From the NCBI RefSeq assembly GCF_031454135.1, contig NZ_JAVDQF010000001.1:1550001-1614000 (forward strand): a stretch of 64,000 nt of DNA. Direction: 5' to 3'. The translations under genes and the position numbers were made by a program. Numbering within the stretch: position 1 is the stretch's first letter; every line of letters starts with the position of its first letter. Shown here piece after piece: positions 27,653-36,581 of the stretch. The notes below the pieces were generated by a model that had not been told where the DNA came from, made no database searches, and saw only the letters and a list, made by a program, of their open reading frames with translations. Source of the DNA: Arthrobacter russicus. Lineage in GTDB: Bacteria; Actinomycetota; Actinomycetes; Actinomycetales; Micrococcaceae.

Positions 27653-29227
27653 ATGTCGCTACGTTCCGCAGTCAACACCGTCAAAGAATCCAGGGTCCGC
27701 GCCGCCGACTGGTTGGACCGGATCCTGCCTTTCCCCCGCGCCCGTCACTGGTTCCGCGAATGGCGGCGGAGCCGTCCGTTTTGGGCCGGGATCTACCTGT
27801 TGATCAGCGGCGGCATCATCCTTTCCTTGCCACTGGCGCCGCTGCCCATCATGTTGACGGTGGGCATGGCGGCGATTTCCGGTGCGGCCATCGGATTCAT
27901 CATCATCGTCGCCGGCCTCTTCGTCTGGTTCGCCCCGCAACAACGCAGCTTCATCGCGGTCGTCGCGGCGGTATGCTGCGCGATCTCGTTCGTCACCTCG
28001 AATCTGGGCGGCTTCGGCATCGGCTTGATCTTCGGATTGCTCGGCTCGAGCATGGCCTTCGGCTGGCAACCGCCGGAAAACTCTGCCGAGGGACGGCGCC
28101 AGGCAGCCCGCCGTCGGGCCATTGTTGCCCGTCGCGCAGCCCGCCGGGCCGCGGCGACCGAACCCGACGCCGCAGTCGAAACCGCTGCACCGACCATGCC
28201 GTTGTCCGTGGCAACTGCCCAGGTACCGGCGATTTCCGCCGCAGCGGAGACCGCTGAATCCGCGGTCTTGGACCCGGAGCCCCTCGATCCGGAGACCGTC
28301 GAGGAGGAGACCGATCCGAGCCTCGAGGCCGCAGACGACGGCGTCCGGCCGGATCAGGAACCCAAAACCGGACGCAAACACCGGGTGTTGCCGCTCGCAA
28401 TGCTGCTGCTGGCCTCGACAGTGACCGCCGCCTTGCTGGTGCCCCTCGGCGTGGCTTCGGCCCAAGCCAGCACCTCGAGCGCGGCATGGCCCACCTGGTG
28501 GCCGACCTGGCCCACCTGGCCCGGCCAGAGCAAAAGCCCCTCGCCGAGCACCCCGGCCCCGACACCGCGGCCGACTTCCCCGCCGACCAATCTGCCGACT
28601 AATCTGCCGAAGCCTTCGGTGCCGGGTACTGGGCCTTCGGTGCCGGGCACCGCACCTTCGGCGCCGGGCACTGGGCCTTCGGCTCCCGGAACGCCCGGAG
28701 CCTCGCCGGATCCGGCCGCAAACGAGCAGGGCGCCCCGGCGGCGGACTCGCCGGACGATTCCACCACTGCGCCACCGGTGATTTCCGCTGCGCCGGCGCA
28801 GGAAACCGTCAACGTGAACATCTCAAAAGTGACGGTCAAGAACCTGTCCGCCGATCTCTTCACGGTCAAAGGCAGCAAATACGTCAATACCGTCAATGGA
28901 CCGCTCAAAGTTCTGGTCTTGACCGCGAACTCCCTGACTGCCAAGGCCTACTCGCTGGCCAGCACCGACGCCGGCCCGAGAGTTACCTGGAACAGCGATA
29001 TCGTGGGCCGGAACATGGAAGTCTACGTGACCCAGCTCGATGCCTGGGTGGGCGTCCTCGGGTTGCCGGTCGCGCCGATTAGGCTGACTCCGGATTCGGT
29101 GCCGAGTTGGCTCAGCGTGCCGATCCCGCTGTTCGTGGCGAGTGATATTTCGATGGACCAAGTACTCATGAAGATCGACATCAGCAGCGCACCGAATCTG
29201 AAGATCAACGTCCTGCCGGCCGCCTGA
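27653..29227 (+). CDS. DUF6114 membrane protein with repeat linker and exported C-terminal domain
   Basis: 524 residues. Residues ~40-145 contain the DUF6114 block of four hydrophobic helices (FWAGIYLLISGGIILSLPLAP, MLTVGMAAISGAAIGFIIIVAGL, FIAVVAAVCCAISFV, FGIGLIFGLLGSSMAFGW). A cytoplasmic Arg/Ala stretch (RRQAARRRAIVARRAARRA) and an acidic segment follow, then another membrane helix (~243-270), a Trp/Pro/Thr linker with four 7-residue PSxPGTx repeats (321-348), and a ~140-residue beta-rich domain (NVNISKVTVKNLSADLF, GPLKVLVLTANSLTAKAYSLAS) whose style resembles the DUF6230 protein. GAAGGA precedes the ATG. The last 23 nt overlap the convergent lepB. Function unknown. Confidence 0.8.
   Translation: MSLRSAVNTVKESRVRAADWLDRILPFPRARHWFREWRRSRPFWAGIYLLISGGIILSLPLAPLPIMLTVGMAAISGAAIGFIIIVAGLFVWFAPQQRSFIAVVAAVCCAISFVTSNLGGFGIGLIFGLLGSSMAFGWQPPENSAEGRRQAARRRAIVARRAARRAAATEPDAAVETAAPTMPLSVATAQVPAISAAAETAESAVLDPEPLDPETVEEETDPSLEAADDGVRPDQEPKTGRKHRVLPLAMLLLASTVTAALLVPLGVASAQASTSSAAWPTWWPTWPTWPGQSKSPSPSTPAPTPRPTSPPTNLPTNLPKPSVPGTGPSVPGTAPSAPGTGPSAPGTPGASPDPAANEQGAPAADSPDDSTTAPPVISAAPAQETVNVNISKVTVKNLSADLFTVKGSKYVNTVNGPLKVLVLTANSLTAKAYSLASTDAGPRVTWNSDIVGRNMEVYVTQLDAWVGVLGLPVAPIRLTPDSVPSWLSVPIPLFVASDISMDQVLMKIDISSAPNLKINVLPAA
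28613..28696 (+). repeat. Four in-frame 21-bp repeats (PSxPGTx linker)
   Basis: Four tandem copies of a 21-bp unit (ccttcggtgccgggtactgg-type) encode PSVPGTG, PSVPGTA, PSAPGTG and PSAPGTP. The copies differ at only a few positions, so copy number could vary between strains by slippage without a frameshift. Confidence 0.9.
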
Positions 29228-29912
29228 CCACGAACTGGCCGACCCAGAGCACCAGCAGCGCCAAGCCCGAAAGCAATGCCGCCGCGACGCCGGCTGCAGT
29301 GCCCAGCACCAGCAGGGAAAAGAAGTTCCCGGGTCCGAACCCGCCCACGAAGGAAAGCCGTTCCAACGGCAGCCCAACCGCGACGACTTTCGACTGGATG
29401 TCGGATTCCGCGATTGTCCCGGACTGGTTCTGCAACTGCGCCCGGGAATCCAACGAAGCGTTCCGGTTGTCGCCCAGGAGGAAGACCCGGCCGGCCGGAA
29501 CTTGCGCCGTGAACGGAGTCGCAGATGCCACGGTCGGCTGGCCCGGCACCTGATTCAGGTAGGGCTCGGGCACCGCCTGCCCGTTGACCCCGAGTTGCCC
29601 GCCCACGGAACAGCAGCTCACGGAATCTCCGGCCACCGCGAGCACTCGCTTCACCTCGGTCGAGGCAGCTGCTTGGGCCCCCCAGTCCCTCGCGTTGAAA
29701 ATTACGAGGTCGCCGGCCTTCGGACTCCGGTCCCAGGTATCGGCGATCATCCGGTCCCCCACTTGCAAAGTGGGGACCATCGAAGGACTGGGCACCACGT
29801 AAACCCGGTAACGCACGAAGAAAAGCACCGCACCGGCCAGGCAGAGCACCAGCCCGCAACCGAAAACCACACCTAACCAGACCGGCGCCCTGCGCTCATT
29901 GCTCGATTCCAT
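29205..29912 (-). CDS. lepB: Signal peptidase I
   Basis: 235 residues. An N-terminal membrane helix (~11-33) is followed by the catalytic boxes: box B VYVVPSPSMVPTL with nucleophile Ser44, box D VKRVLAVAGD with general-base Lys88 and box E GDNRNASLDSR. A second helix lies at the C-terminus (FFSLLVLGTAAGVAAALLSG). It cleaves signal peptides of secreted proteins on the outer face of the membrane. ATG at 29912 is chosen because GGAGG lies 4 nt upstream; an upstream in-frame ATG would add 26 residues. A C-C pair (SVSCCSVGG) is unusual but outside the active site. Its placement beside the DUF6230/6114 exported proteins may be fortuitous. Confidence 0.93.
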   Translation of the reverse strand: MESSNERRAPVWLGVVFGCGLVLCLAGAVLFFVRYRVYVVPSPSMVPTLQVGDRMIADTWDRSPKAGDLVIFNARDWGAQAAASTEVKRVLAVAGDSVSCCSVGGQLGVNGQAVPEPYLNQVPGQPTVASATPFTAQVPAGRVFLLGDNRNASLDSRAQLQNQSGTIAESDIQSKVVAVGLPLERLSFVGGFGPGNFFSLLVLGTAAGVAAALLSGLALLVLWVGQFVVRRPAGR

Positions 29913-30107
29913 CTGGCCTCCGATCATCCCGGCAAAGATTCTCCGGCTCCCACGAGCTATTCCAGAATACCGGTCGGCGAGCTGGAACACTTCTGCACCG
30001 ATAATGTGACTGAAGTTTCCAAAGTTGTTGCCGAGACCAATTTCCTCGGCTCCAAGTAAGCCATCTGTGCAGATCTGTTCTCGCAGGTCTGAAATACTCG
30101 GCGTAAA

Positions 30108-33100
30108 TCAGCGTTTGAAGCGCAGGGTCACCAACTGGAACGGCCGCAAGGTCAGTTCCGCCGAATCCGCCCCGAGCACGACGCCGGCCGGCGGGTCCAC
30201 GCGGTCTTCCAGCAAGTCGGTGACGCTGACCTCGGAGACCGGGAAATTGGCCCGCAGCAATCCCGTCGAGCGTTCCCCCAATGCCTCGTAGAGGCGCACT
30301 ACCACGTCGCCGGATCCGTCTTCGGCGAGCTTGACCGCTTCGATCGTCAAGGCCGCGTTGAAAACCGAGAACAGCGCCTCCACCGGCTGTGCCCCGGAGA
30401 CCACACGGGGGGCGAGGTTGGTCCGGTAACCCTCCTCGACCGCATCCGCGATGCTGGCGCCGGGTCGGATCGAGACCGTCAGTTCATGCGCTCCCTGGTC
30501 CGCGGTGGGGTCCGGGAACTTCGGAGCGCGCAGCAGCGACAGCCGTACCGTCGTCGTTGTTCCGTGGTCCGCACCGCGCACTGCCCGGGTCACATCGTGC
30601 CCGTAACTGGAGGCGTTGGAGACCGCGACCCCGTACCCGGGTTCTGCCACGTGGATCCAGCGGTGCGCGCAGATCTCGAACTTCGCAGCTTCCCACGAGG
30701 TGTTCGTGTGGGTCGGTCGGAAAATGTGGCCGAATTGGGTCTCCGAGGCGCTGCGCTCGGCCCGGACGTCCAGATCGAAGCCGAGTTTGAGCAGTTTCTC
30801 CCGTTCCTGCCAGTCGATCCGGTTGACGATGGTCAACGACGGCGATCCGGCGGCCAGGCTGATCCGCTGGGTCATCGGCGAGGATCCCACCAGCCGCTCG
30901 ACCACCACCACGGCGTCCCAGCCACCGCGTTCCAGGGTGACCGAACGCACGTCCGAGCAGAAGCTCACATTTCGCCGGTAGAACTCGTCGATGTCCCAGC
31001 CGTCCCAAGCATTCGGGGTGTCCCGGTGCAGTTCGAGTTTGTTGCCGGCCCCGCCCGGAGCGATCGCCTCGCGACCGGTGGCGAAGTCCATCAGGGAAGT
31101 CACCAGGCCGCTGCTGTCGATCACGGCGCGGATGATCCCGTTGTCCAGCACATAACCGCCGTCCAGCTCGGTCACCTGCACCGGGGACTCGCTGCGCACT
31201 GCGGGAGCGGCGGCGAGCGCCGGAACCCCGTCACGTTCGTGCGGAGCGGCGTTGAAGCTGAAATCGGTATCCCCCTCGCCGACCAGCGCCTGCATCGAGT
31301 CCGCGATGATCTGCTCCAGGGAAACCGCGATCGCGGCGTAGTTCCGCTCCGCATCCTGATGGACCCAGGCGATCGAGCTGCCGGGCAGGATGTCGTGGAA
31401 TTGCTGCAGCAGCACCAAGTGCCAAAGCCGCTTGATTTCCGCCGCCGGGTATTCGGTGCCGCAGCGCACCGCGGCGGTGGCGGCCCAGAGCTCGGCTTCG
31501 CGGAGCAAGTGCTCGCTGCGCCGATTGCCCTTTTTGGTGTTCGCTTGCGTGGTGTAGGTGCCTCGGTGCAGCTCCAAATACATCTCGCCCAACCACACCG
31601 GTGGAGCCGGGTAGTCAGCTTGGGCCTGCTCGAAGAAACTCTTCGCACTGGCCATCCGGACCGCCGGGGATCCCTCAAGGTCTGCGGTGCGCCGGGCTGC
31701 GGCGACCATTTCCCGGGTTGGTCCGCCGCCGCCGTCGCCCCAGCCGAACGGCACCAGGGAAACGTTGCTGCGCCCCTTCTCCCGGTAATTGCGCTGCGCG
31801 TGCGCCAGCTCGCGGCCGTTCAACTCGGAGTTGTAGGTGTCCACCGGCGGGAAGTGGGTGAACAGCCTGGTACCGTCGATGCCTTCCCAGAGGAAGGTGT
31901 GGTGCGGCATCACGTTCTCCTGATTCCAGGAAATCTTCTGGGTCAGGAACCAGTCGATCCCGGCCGCCGCCACGATCTGCGGCAAGGCTCCGGAGTAACC
32001 GAAGGAATCCGGCAACCAGGCCTCTTTCGCGTCCACGCCGAACTCGTTCCGGAAGAAGCTTTTGCCTTCCAGGAACTGCCGCGCCATGGCCTCGGAACCG
32101 GGCATATTGGTGTCCGATTCGACCCACATGCCGCCCACCGGGACGAACTGGCCCGCAGCGACCTTTTCCTTGATCCGGCCGAACAGCTCCGGATAGAAAT
32201 CCTTGATCCATTTCAGCTGCTGCGCCGAGGAGCAGGAGAACACGAAGTCCGGGTATTCGTCCATCAGGGCGATCACGTTGGAAAAGGTGCGCGCGCACTT
32301 GCGGATGGTTTCACGGACCGGCCAGAGCCAGGCGGAATCGATGTGCGCGTGGCCGGTCGCCACCAGCTGGTGCGCCGAAGCGTATGCGGGTTGCGCCAGT
32401 ACCTGGGCCAACTCGGCCCGGCCGGCCGCTGCGCTGCCTGCGACGTCGTCCGGGTCCAAGACGTCGAGCATCCGTTCCAGCGCGCGCAGGATTTCGTGCC
32501 GCCGCGGCAACTCGGTGGGCAGCTCGTGCATCAGTCCGGAGAGCGTCCAGATGTCCTGGCTGAGCTCCCACACTTCGGTGTCCAGCTCGGCGAGCTCGAT
32601 CCGGCCGATCCGGTAGATCGGATCCGTGCCGGAGGTGGCTTTGTCGCCCAAGGCCGTCGGTTGAAACTGCCAGTCGCCCGCGACATTCGGATTCGCCGCT
32701 GCTTCGACGAAGAAGTCGATCGTGCCGTCCGTACCCTTCAGCAGCTCCAACGGCACGTACTTGTTGCGCGGCGAGAGCGCCTTGACGATGCTGCCGTCGC
32801 GCCGCCAAGCAATTCCTTCGCATTGGAAGCCCGGCATTTCATTGTCATAGCCGAGTTCGACGACGACTTCGGCCTTGCTGCCCGGGCCGCCGAAGCCCTC
32901 GGGAACCATGCCGGTGATGTGCAGCCACTTGGTGCTCCAGGCCGCACCCCACGCTTCGCCTTCGGCAACCGGCGCGAAATCCTGCCCGACGGCTTCGTCG
33001 AACGGTACCGGTTCTCCGGGGACATCCCAGCCGGTGACGGTCAGGGGAACGGATTTGCGGTAACGGGCCGGGGCGATCCGTTCCCGGACGAACCGGTCCA

Positions 33101-33134
33101 GACGCGCTTCAGTCAGCCGACGATCGTCGTGCAC
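30108..33134 (-). CDS. Alpha-mannosidase, glycoside hydrolase family 38
   Basis: 1008 residues, cytoplasmic (no signal). The GH38 catalytic domain starts near residue 260: ATGHAHIDSAWLWPVRETIRK supplies Zn ligands His and Asp, EAWLPDSFGYSGALPQI contains the nucleophile Asp, and LFTHFPPVDTYN and SIAWVHQDAERNY follow. Middle and C-terminal domains have the usual beta-sandwich motifs (NGIIRAVIDSSGLVTSL, FGHIFRPTHTNTSWEAAKFE, RWIHVAEPGYGVAVSN). It removes alpha-mannosyl residues from imported glycans or glycosides. GTG at 33134 follows GAGGAG at 5 nt. It is monocistronic with no sugar transporter or regulator beside it. Confidence 0.96.
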   Translation of the reverse strand: MHDDRRLTEARLDRFVRERIAPARYRKSVPLTVTGWDVPGEPVPFDEAVGQDFAPVAEGEAWGAAWSTKWLHITGMVPEGFGGPGSKAEVVVELGYDNEMPGFQCEGIAWRRDGSIVKALSPRNKYVPLELLKGTDGTIDFFVEAAANPNVAGDWQFQPTALGDKATSGTDPIYRIGRIELAELDTEVWELSQDIWTLSGLMHELPTELPRRHEILRALERMLDVLDPDDVAGSAAAGRAELAQVLAQPAYASAHQLVATGHAHIDSAWLWPVRETIRKCARTFSNVIALMDEYPDFVFSCSSAQQLKWIKDFYPELFGRIKEKVAAGQFVPVGGMWVESDTNMPGSEAMARQFLEGKSFFRNEFGVDAKEAWLPDSFGYSGALPQIVAAAGIDWFLTQKISWNQENVMPHHTFLWEGIDGTRLFTHFPPVDTYNSELNGRELAHAQRNYREKGRSNVSLVPFGWGDGGGGPTREMVAAARRTADLEGSPAVRMASAKSFFEQAQADYPAPPVWLGEMYLELHRGTYTTQANTKKGNRRSEHLLREAELWAATAAVRCGTEYPAAEIKRLWHLVLLQQFHDILPGSSIAWVHQDAERNYAAIAVSLEQIIADSMQALVGEGDTDFSFNAAPHERDGVPALAAAPAVRSESPVQVTELDGGYVLDNGIIRAVIDSSGLVTSLMDFATGREAIAPGGAGNKLELHRDTPNAWDGWDIDEFYRRNVSFCSDVRSVTLERGGWDAVVVVERLVGSSPMTQRISLAAGSPSLTIVNRIDWQEREKLLKLGFDLDVRAERSASETQFGHIFRPTHTNTSWEAAKFEICAHRWIHVAEPGYGVAVSNASSYGHDVTRAVRGADHGTTTTVRLSLLRAPKFPDPTADQGAHELTVSIRPGASIADAVEEGYRTNLAPRVVSGAQPVEALFSVFNAALTIEAVKLAEDGSGDVVVRLYEALGERSTGLLRANFPVSEVSVTDLLEDRVDPPAGVVLGADSAELTLRPFQLVTLRFKR

Positions 33135-33317
33135 GGATTCTCCTCATTTGGCCAAGGTTTTGAATTATTTGTCTCAGGTTTTGACTTACAAAGCCTAGCG
33201 GTGCGCATAACCGCTGCCAAGCCTGCGGCGACTGATTTGGAATCCTTTCCACGGTTGCTTCGAGTAGATCCCGAACCGCTGCCGCCTTACCTGCGCTTCA
33301 GAGAGCAACCCAGCCCT

Positions 33318-33351
33318 GCGCTAGCAAGAAGACCAGTCTTCTTGCTAGCGC
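33318..33351 (-). terminator. Hairpin overlapping the fdhD stop codon
   Basis: A perfect 15-bp inverted repeat (gcgctagcaagaaga, loop ccag) includes the fdhD stop (TAG, 33345-33347) in its arm. No T-tract follows, so it may stabilise the mRNA end rather than terminate strictly. Confidence 0.55.
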
Positions 33352-34193
33352 TCGAGGGACCCGACGCTGGCTTCAGACTGCTGCGGCAGAGCCCCCGCGT
33401 ACACGTTCAGCGAGCTGCCCCGGTTGAATCCGATCAGGCCGACGCCGCTCTCCTGGGCCAGCTGGACGGCCAACGACGACGGCGCGCTGACCGCGGAGAG
33501 CAGCGGGATGCCCGCCATCGCGGCTTTCTGCACGAGTTCGAAGGATGCCCGGCCGGAGACCTGCAATACCGTATCCCGCAACGGCAGCCGCCCTTCCCGC
33601 AACGCCCAGCCGATGACTTTGTCCACCGCATTGTGCCGGCCCACGTCCTCCCGCAGGCAGAGCAGCTCCCCATTGCTGCGGTACAGCCCCGCCGCGTGCA
33701 CGCCGCCGGTCTTGTCGAAGATCCGTTGCCCGGTACGCAATTGGTCCGGCAGAGCCAGCAGCATTTCCAGCGCGAACCCGGGCGCCGCTTCGGCCGGAGC
33801 GAACCGGGACGATTTGCGTACCGCATCGATCGATGCGGTACCGCAGATTCCGCAAGAACTGGTCGTGTAAACGTGCCGGTGCAGATCCGGCAACACCACG
33901 TCCGGGCGCAACTGCGCCTGCACCACGTTGAAGGTCTGTCTGCCGTTTTCATCTTCCCCGGCGCAGAACCGGAGCGAAATCAACTCGTTGGTGGCCGCGA
34001 TCACCCCCTCGGAGACCAGGAACCCGGCCACCAGGTCGAAATCCGCACCCGGGGTGCGCATCGTGACGCTGAACGGCTCGTCGCCGATCCGGATCTCCAA
34101 CGGCTCCTCGGCGGCCAGCACGTCTTCACGCCGTCGCGATCCGCCGTCGGCGTTCATTCTGGTGACTTTGCTTAGCGAAGTGAGCCTGCTCAT
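33345..34193 (-). CDS. fdhD: Formate dehydrogenase accessory sulfurtransferase FdhD
   Basis: 282 residues. FdhD delivers sulfur to the Mo-bis-MGD cofactor of formate dehydrogenases. The typical flexible loop carries Cys114 and Cys117 (TTSSCGICGTAS), preceded by RTPGADFDLVAGFLVSEG and followed by LLCLREDVGRHNAVDKVIGWAL, VSGRASFELVQKAAMAGIPLLSAVSAPSS and VGLIGFNRG, all family hallmarks. It is divergent from the formate-dehydrogenase-like gene 33 nt away, so both share a compact promoter region. Confidence 0.96.
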   Translation of the reverse strand: MSRLTSLSKVTRMNADGGSRRREDVLAAEEPLEIRIGDEPFSVTMRTPGADFDLVAGFLVSEGVIAATNELISLRFCAGEDENGRQTFNVVQAQLRPDVVLPDLHRHVYTTSSCGICGTASIDAVRKSSRFAPAEAAPGFALEMLLALPDQLRTGQRIFDKTGGVHAAGLYRSNGELLCLREDVGRHNAVDKVIGWALREGRLPLRDTVLQVSGRASFELVQKAAMAGIPLLSAVSAPSSLAVQLAQESGVGLIGFNRGSSLNVYAGALPQQSEASVGSLER

Positions 34194-34226
34194 GCCTCAA
34201 GCCTAGGCCCACGCTTACTATGGGGT

Positions 34227-36581
34227 ATGAGCAACGCTCCCGATGAAGGCATCAACGAAGCTGACCTGAAGGTCGGCGAACCCAAAACCAAGGCCGCCGG
34301 CGTTCCGGGGGTGCTGCACGCGATGGAGATCGCGCTGAAGCAAATGGGGCCGATCCGCACCGCTGAGACGCTGTTGCGGTTGAACCAGAAAGACGGCTTC
34401 GACTGCCCCGGTTGCGCTTGGCCGGAAGCAGACAAGCGGCACCTCGCCGAATTCTGCGAAAACGGGGCCAAAGCAGTAGCCGAAGAAGCCACCAGGCGGC
34501 GGGTTTCGCCGGAGTTCTTCGCCGAGCATTCGATTGCCGATCTGCTCGAGCGCGATGATTACTGGCTCGGCCAGCAAGGCCGGCTGACCCACCCGATGCT
34601 GCTCGACGACGTCGGCGCAGCGGACCCGGAACGGCATTACCGGCCGATCGAATGGGCTGAGGCCTTCGCCCTGATCAAGTCCGAGCTGCAGGCCATGGAC
34701 TCGCCGGAACAGGCGATTTTCTACACCTCCGGCCGGACCAGCAACGAAGCCGCTTTCCTCTACCAATTGCTGGTCCGCGGACTGGGCAGCAACAATCTTC
34801 CGGATTGCTCGAACATGTGCCACGAGTCCTCCGGCTCGGCGCTCGGGCAGACCATCGGCATCGGCAAAGGATCGGTGTCGCTGGAGGACATCCACGAGGC
34901 GAAATTGCTTTTGATCGCCGGCCAGAATCCAGGCACCAACCATCCGCGGATGCTCTCCGCCCTGGAGAAGGCGAAGCGCAACGGCGCCCGGATCATCGCG
35001 ATCAATCCGCTGCCCGAGGCCGGTCTGCTGCGGTTCAAAAACCCGCAGAACATCAGCGGCGTACTGGGCGACGGGACCGAAATCGCGGACGAGTTCCTGC
35101 AAATCCGGATCGGCGGCGACCAAGCGCTGTTCCAGTTCTTGGGCAAGCTGCTACTGGAAGCCGAGGCGGCCGGCCGCGAGGTCCTGGACCACGGGTTCAT
35201 CAAACAGCACACCACCGGTTTTGCGGACTATTCGGCGGCGGTAGCGGATCTGGACTTGGCCACCGTTTTGGCAGCCACCGGCCTGACCGAAGAGCAAATT
35301 CGCTCGCTTGCCGCCGATCTGATCGCCTCCGACCGGACGATCGTCTGTTGGGCGATGGGCCTGACCCAGCACAAACACTCGGTCGCCACCCTGCGCGATG
35401 TGGTCAATCTGTTGCTTTTGCAAGGCAATATCGGCAAGACCGGCGCCGGCGTCTGCCCGGTGCGCGGACACTCCAATGTGCAAGGCGACCGCACCATGGG
35501 AATCTTCGAGAAGATGCCGGAATCGTTCCACGACGCGCTCGACGCGGAGTTCGATTTCGCCTCGCCGCGGAAACACGGCTTCGACACCGTCGCGGCAATC
35601 CACGCCATGGAACAAGGGAAAGCCCGGGTTTTCATGGGCATGGGCGGCAATTTCGTCCGGGCCGCCCCGGATACCGACCGCACCGAAGCGGCACTGCGCA
35701 GGACCGCGCTGACCGTGCAGGTGTCCACCAAGCTCAACCGCTCCCATCTGGTCACCGGAAGCCGGGCACTGATTCTGCCCACCCTGGGCCGGACCGAGCG
35801 GGACCGGCAATCCGGCGGAGACCAGAAGGTCACCGTGGAGGATTCGATGAGTGCGGTGCACGCCTCGCACGGACGGCTCGCCCCGGCCTCGGAGCAATTG
35901 CTTTCCGAAGTGGCGATCATCGCCCGGCTCGCGCAAACCATGTTCCAGGACGACGACGGCGCCCGGTTGCCGAACACCCCGGTGGCGGACTGGGCGGCTT
36001 TGAGCGGGGACTACACCCGGATCCGGAAACACATCGCCGCCGTGGTACCCGGATTTTCGGACTACGAGGCGAAGATCGAGCGGCCGGGCGGCTTCGTGCT
36101 CCCGCACGGCCCGCGCGACGGGCGGCGGTTCGCAACGCCCAGTGGGAAGGCCGTGTTCACCGGGAATGAGCTGGAATTCCCGGAGATCCCGGCCGGGCGC
36201 CTGTTGTTGCAGACCCTGCGTTCGCACGACCAGTACAACACCACGATCTACGGCAAGGACGATCGCTACCGCGGCATCTACGGCGGCCGTCGGGTGCTCT
36301 TCATCAACGAGGTCGACCTGGACACCCTGGGCTTCGCCGAGGGCGATGCGGTAGACCTGGTCTCCGAATGGACTGATCCGAAGACCAGAGTCTGCACGGA
36401 GCGCCGTGCCGAGGAATTCCGCCTGGTCGCCTACCCGACGCCGGTGGGCTGCGCGGCAGCCTACTATCCGGAAACCAACGTCCTGGTGCCGCTGGAATCC
36501 ACCGCGGACGTGAGCGGCACGCCGACCTCGAAATCAGTGATCATCCGGTTGGCAGCCAGGACTCCGGTCGCTGTCGGCTAG
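34227..36581 (+). CDS. FdhF/YdeP-family molybdopterin oxidoreductase (formate dehydrogenase-like)
   Basis: 784 residues. The N-terminal QKDGFDCPGCAWPE contains Cys60 and Cys63, and only two of the usual four FeS cysteines are evident there, as in YdeP-type proteins. The Mo-bis-MGD domains show AIFYTSGRTSNEAAFLYQ, DCSNMCHESSG, LLLIAGQNPGTNHPRML, QGNIGKTGAGVCPVRGHSNVQGDRTMG, FMGMGGNFVRA and a C-terminal molydop-binding segment (QTLRSHDQYNTTIYGKDDRYRG). Oxidation of formate is the usual annotation but the substrate of this subfamily is not settled. TACTAT 5 nt ahead of ATG suggests a leaderless mRNA. Its neighbours are the cofactor genes fdhD, moeA and mobA. The stop overlaps convergent moeA by 4 nt. 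Confidence 0.92.
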   Translation: MSNAPDEGINEADLKVGEPKTKAAGVPGVLHAMEIALKQMGPIRTAETLLRLNQKDGFDCPGCAWPEADKRHLAEFCENGAKAVAEEATRRRVSPEFFAEHSIADLLERDDYWLGQQGRLTHPMLLDDVGAADPERHYRPIEWAEAFALIKSELQAMDSPEQAIFYTSGRTSNEAAFLYQLLVRGLGSNNLPDCSNMCHESSGSALGQTIGIGKGSVSLEDIHEAKLLLIAGQNPGTNHPRMLSALEKAKRNGARIIAINPLPEAGLLRFKNPQNISGVLGDGTEIADEFLQIRIGGDQALFQFLGKLLLEAEAAGREVLDHGFIKQHTTGFADYSAAVADLDLATVLAATGLTEEQIRSLAADLIASDRTIVCWAMGLTQHKHSVATLRDVVNLLLLQGNIGKTGAGVCPVRGHSNVQGDRTMGIFEKMPESFHDALDAEFDFASPRKHGFDTVAAIHAMEQGKARVFMGMGGNFVRAAPDTDRTEAALRRTALTVQVSTKLNRSHLVTGSRALILPTLGRTERDRQSGGDQKVTVEDSMSAVHASHGRLAPASEQLLSEVAIIARLAQTMFQDDDGARLPNTPVADWAALSGDYTRIRKHIAAVVPGFSDYEAKIERPGGFVLPHGPRDGRRFATPSGKAVFTGNELEFPEIPAGRLLLQTLRSHDQYNTTIYGKDDRYRGIYGGRRVLFINEVDLDTLGFAEGDAVDLVSEWTDPKTRVCTERRAEEFRLVAYPTPVGCAAAYYPETNVLVPLESTADVSGTPTSKSVIIRLAARTPVAVG

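Noticed and set aside
30486-34175. A 1229-codon open frame on the plus strand
   Set aside because: It runs antisense through the alpha-mannosidase and fdhD genes. The low-complexity His/Arg/Gly/Pro content and lack of any motif or ribosome site mark it as a shadow of high-GC coding strands.
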